Below, piece after piece: positions 6,156 through 6,984 of a stretch of DNA of 6,984 bases. A model generated the notes under the pieces. It was not told where the DNA came from, did not search any database, and worked only from the letters and a program-made list of their open reading frames with translations. The stretch's first letter is position 1; the number at the start of each line of letters is the position of its first letter. Source of the DNA: Candidatus Equihabitans merdae (GTDB lineage Bacteria; Bacillota; Clostridia; Lachnospirales; Lachnospiraceae); NCBI GenBank assembly GCA_018065025.1, contig JAGHUB010000093.1, positions 1 to 6,984 of the forward strand. The letters run 5' to 3'. The translations under genes and the position numbers were made by a program.

Positions 6156-6984
6156 ATGACAAATACTGTTAATTCTGAAGCCACCAAGATCGACATTATC
6201 TCCGGTTTTCTTGGTGCAGGTAAGACAACTCTGATCAAGAAACTTCTGGCCGGTCCCCTTAAGGGCCAGCAGGTAGTTCTTATTGAAAATGAATTTGGTG
6301 AAATCGGTATCGACGGCGGTTTCATGCAGGAAGCCGGTATCGAAGTTCGTGAAATGAACTCCGGCTGTATCTGCTGCTCACTGGTTGGTGATTTTGGCAG
6401 AGCTCTGAAAGAAGTTATTGATACTTATCATCCGGATCGTATCGTGATCGAGCCGTCAGGCGTTGGTAAGCTGTCTGATGTTATCAAAGCTGTTCAGGAT
6501 CTGAATGACGAAACTGTTATGCTTAACAGCTTCACTACAGTAGCTGACGTTAACAAGGTCAAGATGTATATGGACAACTTCGGCGAGTTCTACAGCAACC
6601 AGCTGCAGTTCGCCAGAACTGTCGTTCTTAGCCGTACAGATACAGCCAAGGCAACAGAGGAACGCATTGAAGAAATCTGCGGTATCATCCGTGGTCTTAA
6701 CCCCAATGCTATGATCATCACCACTCCGGTAGAAAAACTGGACGGTGCTGTTGTTATGGAAGCTCTGGAGAAAGGCCGTACCGATGAAAGTGAACTGATG
6801 GAAGAAGTCAAGGCTGAGGTAGCAAGACATCATCACCATCACCACCATCACGAAGATGGCGAAGAATGCTGCTGCGGTCATGACCACCATCATCACACCA
6901 CGATGATGACGAAGTGTGCTGCTGCCACGATCACGAACACCATCATCACCACCACGATGATGACGATGAAGGGTGCTGCTGCCA
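6156..6984 (+). CDS. COG0523 (CobW-like) metal-chaperone GTPase, 5' part, His/Cys-rich, apparent frameshift
   Basis: COG0523 GTPases (CobW, ZNG1/YeiR, nitrile-hydratase activators) deliver metals such as Zn or Co to client proteins using GTP. Residues 12-24 carry the Walker A motif GFLGAGKTT (17-25). Next come IENEFGEIGIDG (43-54) and the family's metal motif Cys-X-Cys-Cys at 71-74 (NSGCICCSL). The switch II/Walker B region is IVIEPSGVG (96-104). The G4 motif expected as NKxD is SRTD (159-162) here. A linker with eight consecutive histidines (225-232) then opens a His/acidic/CCC repeat region. After His247 the frame that continues from the GTPase reads a Thr/Met/Ala-rich sequence, while the frame one base back continues the His/Asp/Cys pattern; both remain open to the window edge. 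A base is therefore probably missing near 6896. The CobW C-terminal domain would lie beyond the window. Which metal and client are involved cannot be told. A cysteine/His-rich linker is common in clostridial members of this family. Confidence 0.9.
   Translation, partial: MTNTVNSEATKIDIISGFLGAGKTTLIKKLLAGPLKGQQVVLIENEFGEIGIDGGFMQEAGIEVREMNSGCICCSLVGDFGRALKEVIDTYHPDRIVIEPSGVGKLSDVIKAVQDLNDETVMLNSFTTVADVNKVKMYMDNFGEFYSNQLQFARTVVLSRTDTAKATEERIEEICGIIRGLNPNAMIITTPVEKLDGAVVMEALEKGRTDESELMEEVKAEVARHHHHHHHHEDGEECCCGHDHHHHTTMMTKCAAATITNTIITTTMMTMKGAAA
6828..6984 (+). repeat. Imperfect tandem repeat encoding His-run / acidic / Cys-Cys-Cys units
   Basis: Three successive units each encode a run of His, a few acidic residues and three TGC codons in a row. 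The TGC triplets are at 6867-6875, 6917-6925 and 6974-6982. The first unit is the His8 run followed by EDGEECCC. The second (from 6885) and third (from 6938) share CACCATCATCAC followed by ACCACGATGATGACGA. The third unit has one more C at this junction and an extra GAT codon. The TGC blocks are 50 nt and then 57 nt apart; 50 is not a multiple of three, which exposes the missing base in the second unit. The array reaches the window edge, so its full length is unknown. A metal-binding role is inferred from composition. Confidence 0.85.

Noticed and set aside
5588..6325. Long antisense open frame across the tyrS/GTPase junction
   Set aside because: It runs opposite to two strongly supported genes, shows no recognisable domain, and is explained by codon bias in the sense genes.
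6891..6900. Programmed -1 frameshift site within the GTPase gene
   Set aside because: The bases here do not form an X XXY YYZ slippery heptamer in the reading frame, and comparison of repeat units is better explained by a missing C.

Overview
The window reads as one dense, co-directional, plus-strand housekeeping cluster from a Gram-positive anaerobe of the Clostridia, most likely Lachnospiraceae-like. The placement is inferred from several things: strong AGGAGG-type ribosome sites, a lipobox foldase directly after mfd, a Bacillus-type TyrRS with a KMGKT loop, a CsoR-family regulator with a His-rich N-terminus, balanced base composition, and gaps of 3-55 nt between genes. No RNA gene, insertion sequence, CRISPR array or phage gene is visible, and no gene-free stretch exceeds 60 nt.

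Layout: (1) positions 1-75 hold the last 24 codons of an upstream gene with a charged Ala/Arg/Glu/Gln-rich tail; peptidyl-tRNA hydrolase is the likeliest guess from the usual gene order. (2) 85-3399 is a complete mfd, the transcription-repair coupling factor. (3) A near-consensus sigma-A promoter lies across the 3' end of mfd (3386-3414). It precedes 3455-4516, a PrsA/SurA-like lipoprotein whose parvulin region looks degenerate. (4) Three nucleotides later comes 4520-4867, a CsoR-type metal-sensing repressor with the C-H-C ligand set of Cu(I) sensors and ten histidines in its first 31 residues. (5) 4907-6145 is a complete tyrS, without room for a T-box leader. (6) From 6156 to the window end runs a COG0523 (CobW/UreG-like) metal-chaperone GTPase. 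Its body is followed by a repetitive His/Asp/Cys-Cys-Cys region, and the C-terminal domain lies outside the window.

The parts that are not routine are at the right-hand end. The GTPase carries tandem repeats of the form His-run, acidic run, CCC, which look like a metal-binding or metal-storage segment. Within these repeats, comparison of one unit with the next shows that a single C is missing near 6896-6897. This moves the His/Cys repeats out of the GTPase frame. The cause could be a real frameshift, slippage-driven phase variation or a sequencing/assembly error in low-complexity DNA. The GTPase has a non-canonical G4 motif (SRTD for NKxD). A second His-rich metal protein, the CsoR-type regulator, lies only one gene away, so a small metal-homeostasis module may be threaded through a housekeeping operon around tyrS. 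I see no wholly new system; the metal module and its frame-disrupted repeat array are the best leads.
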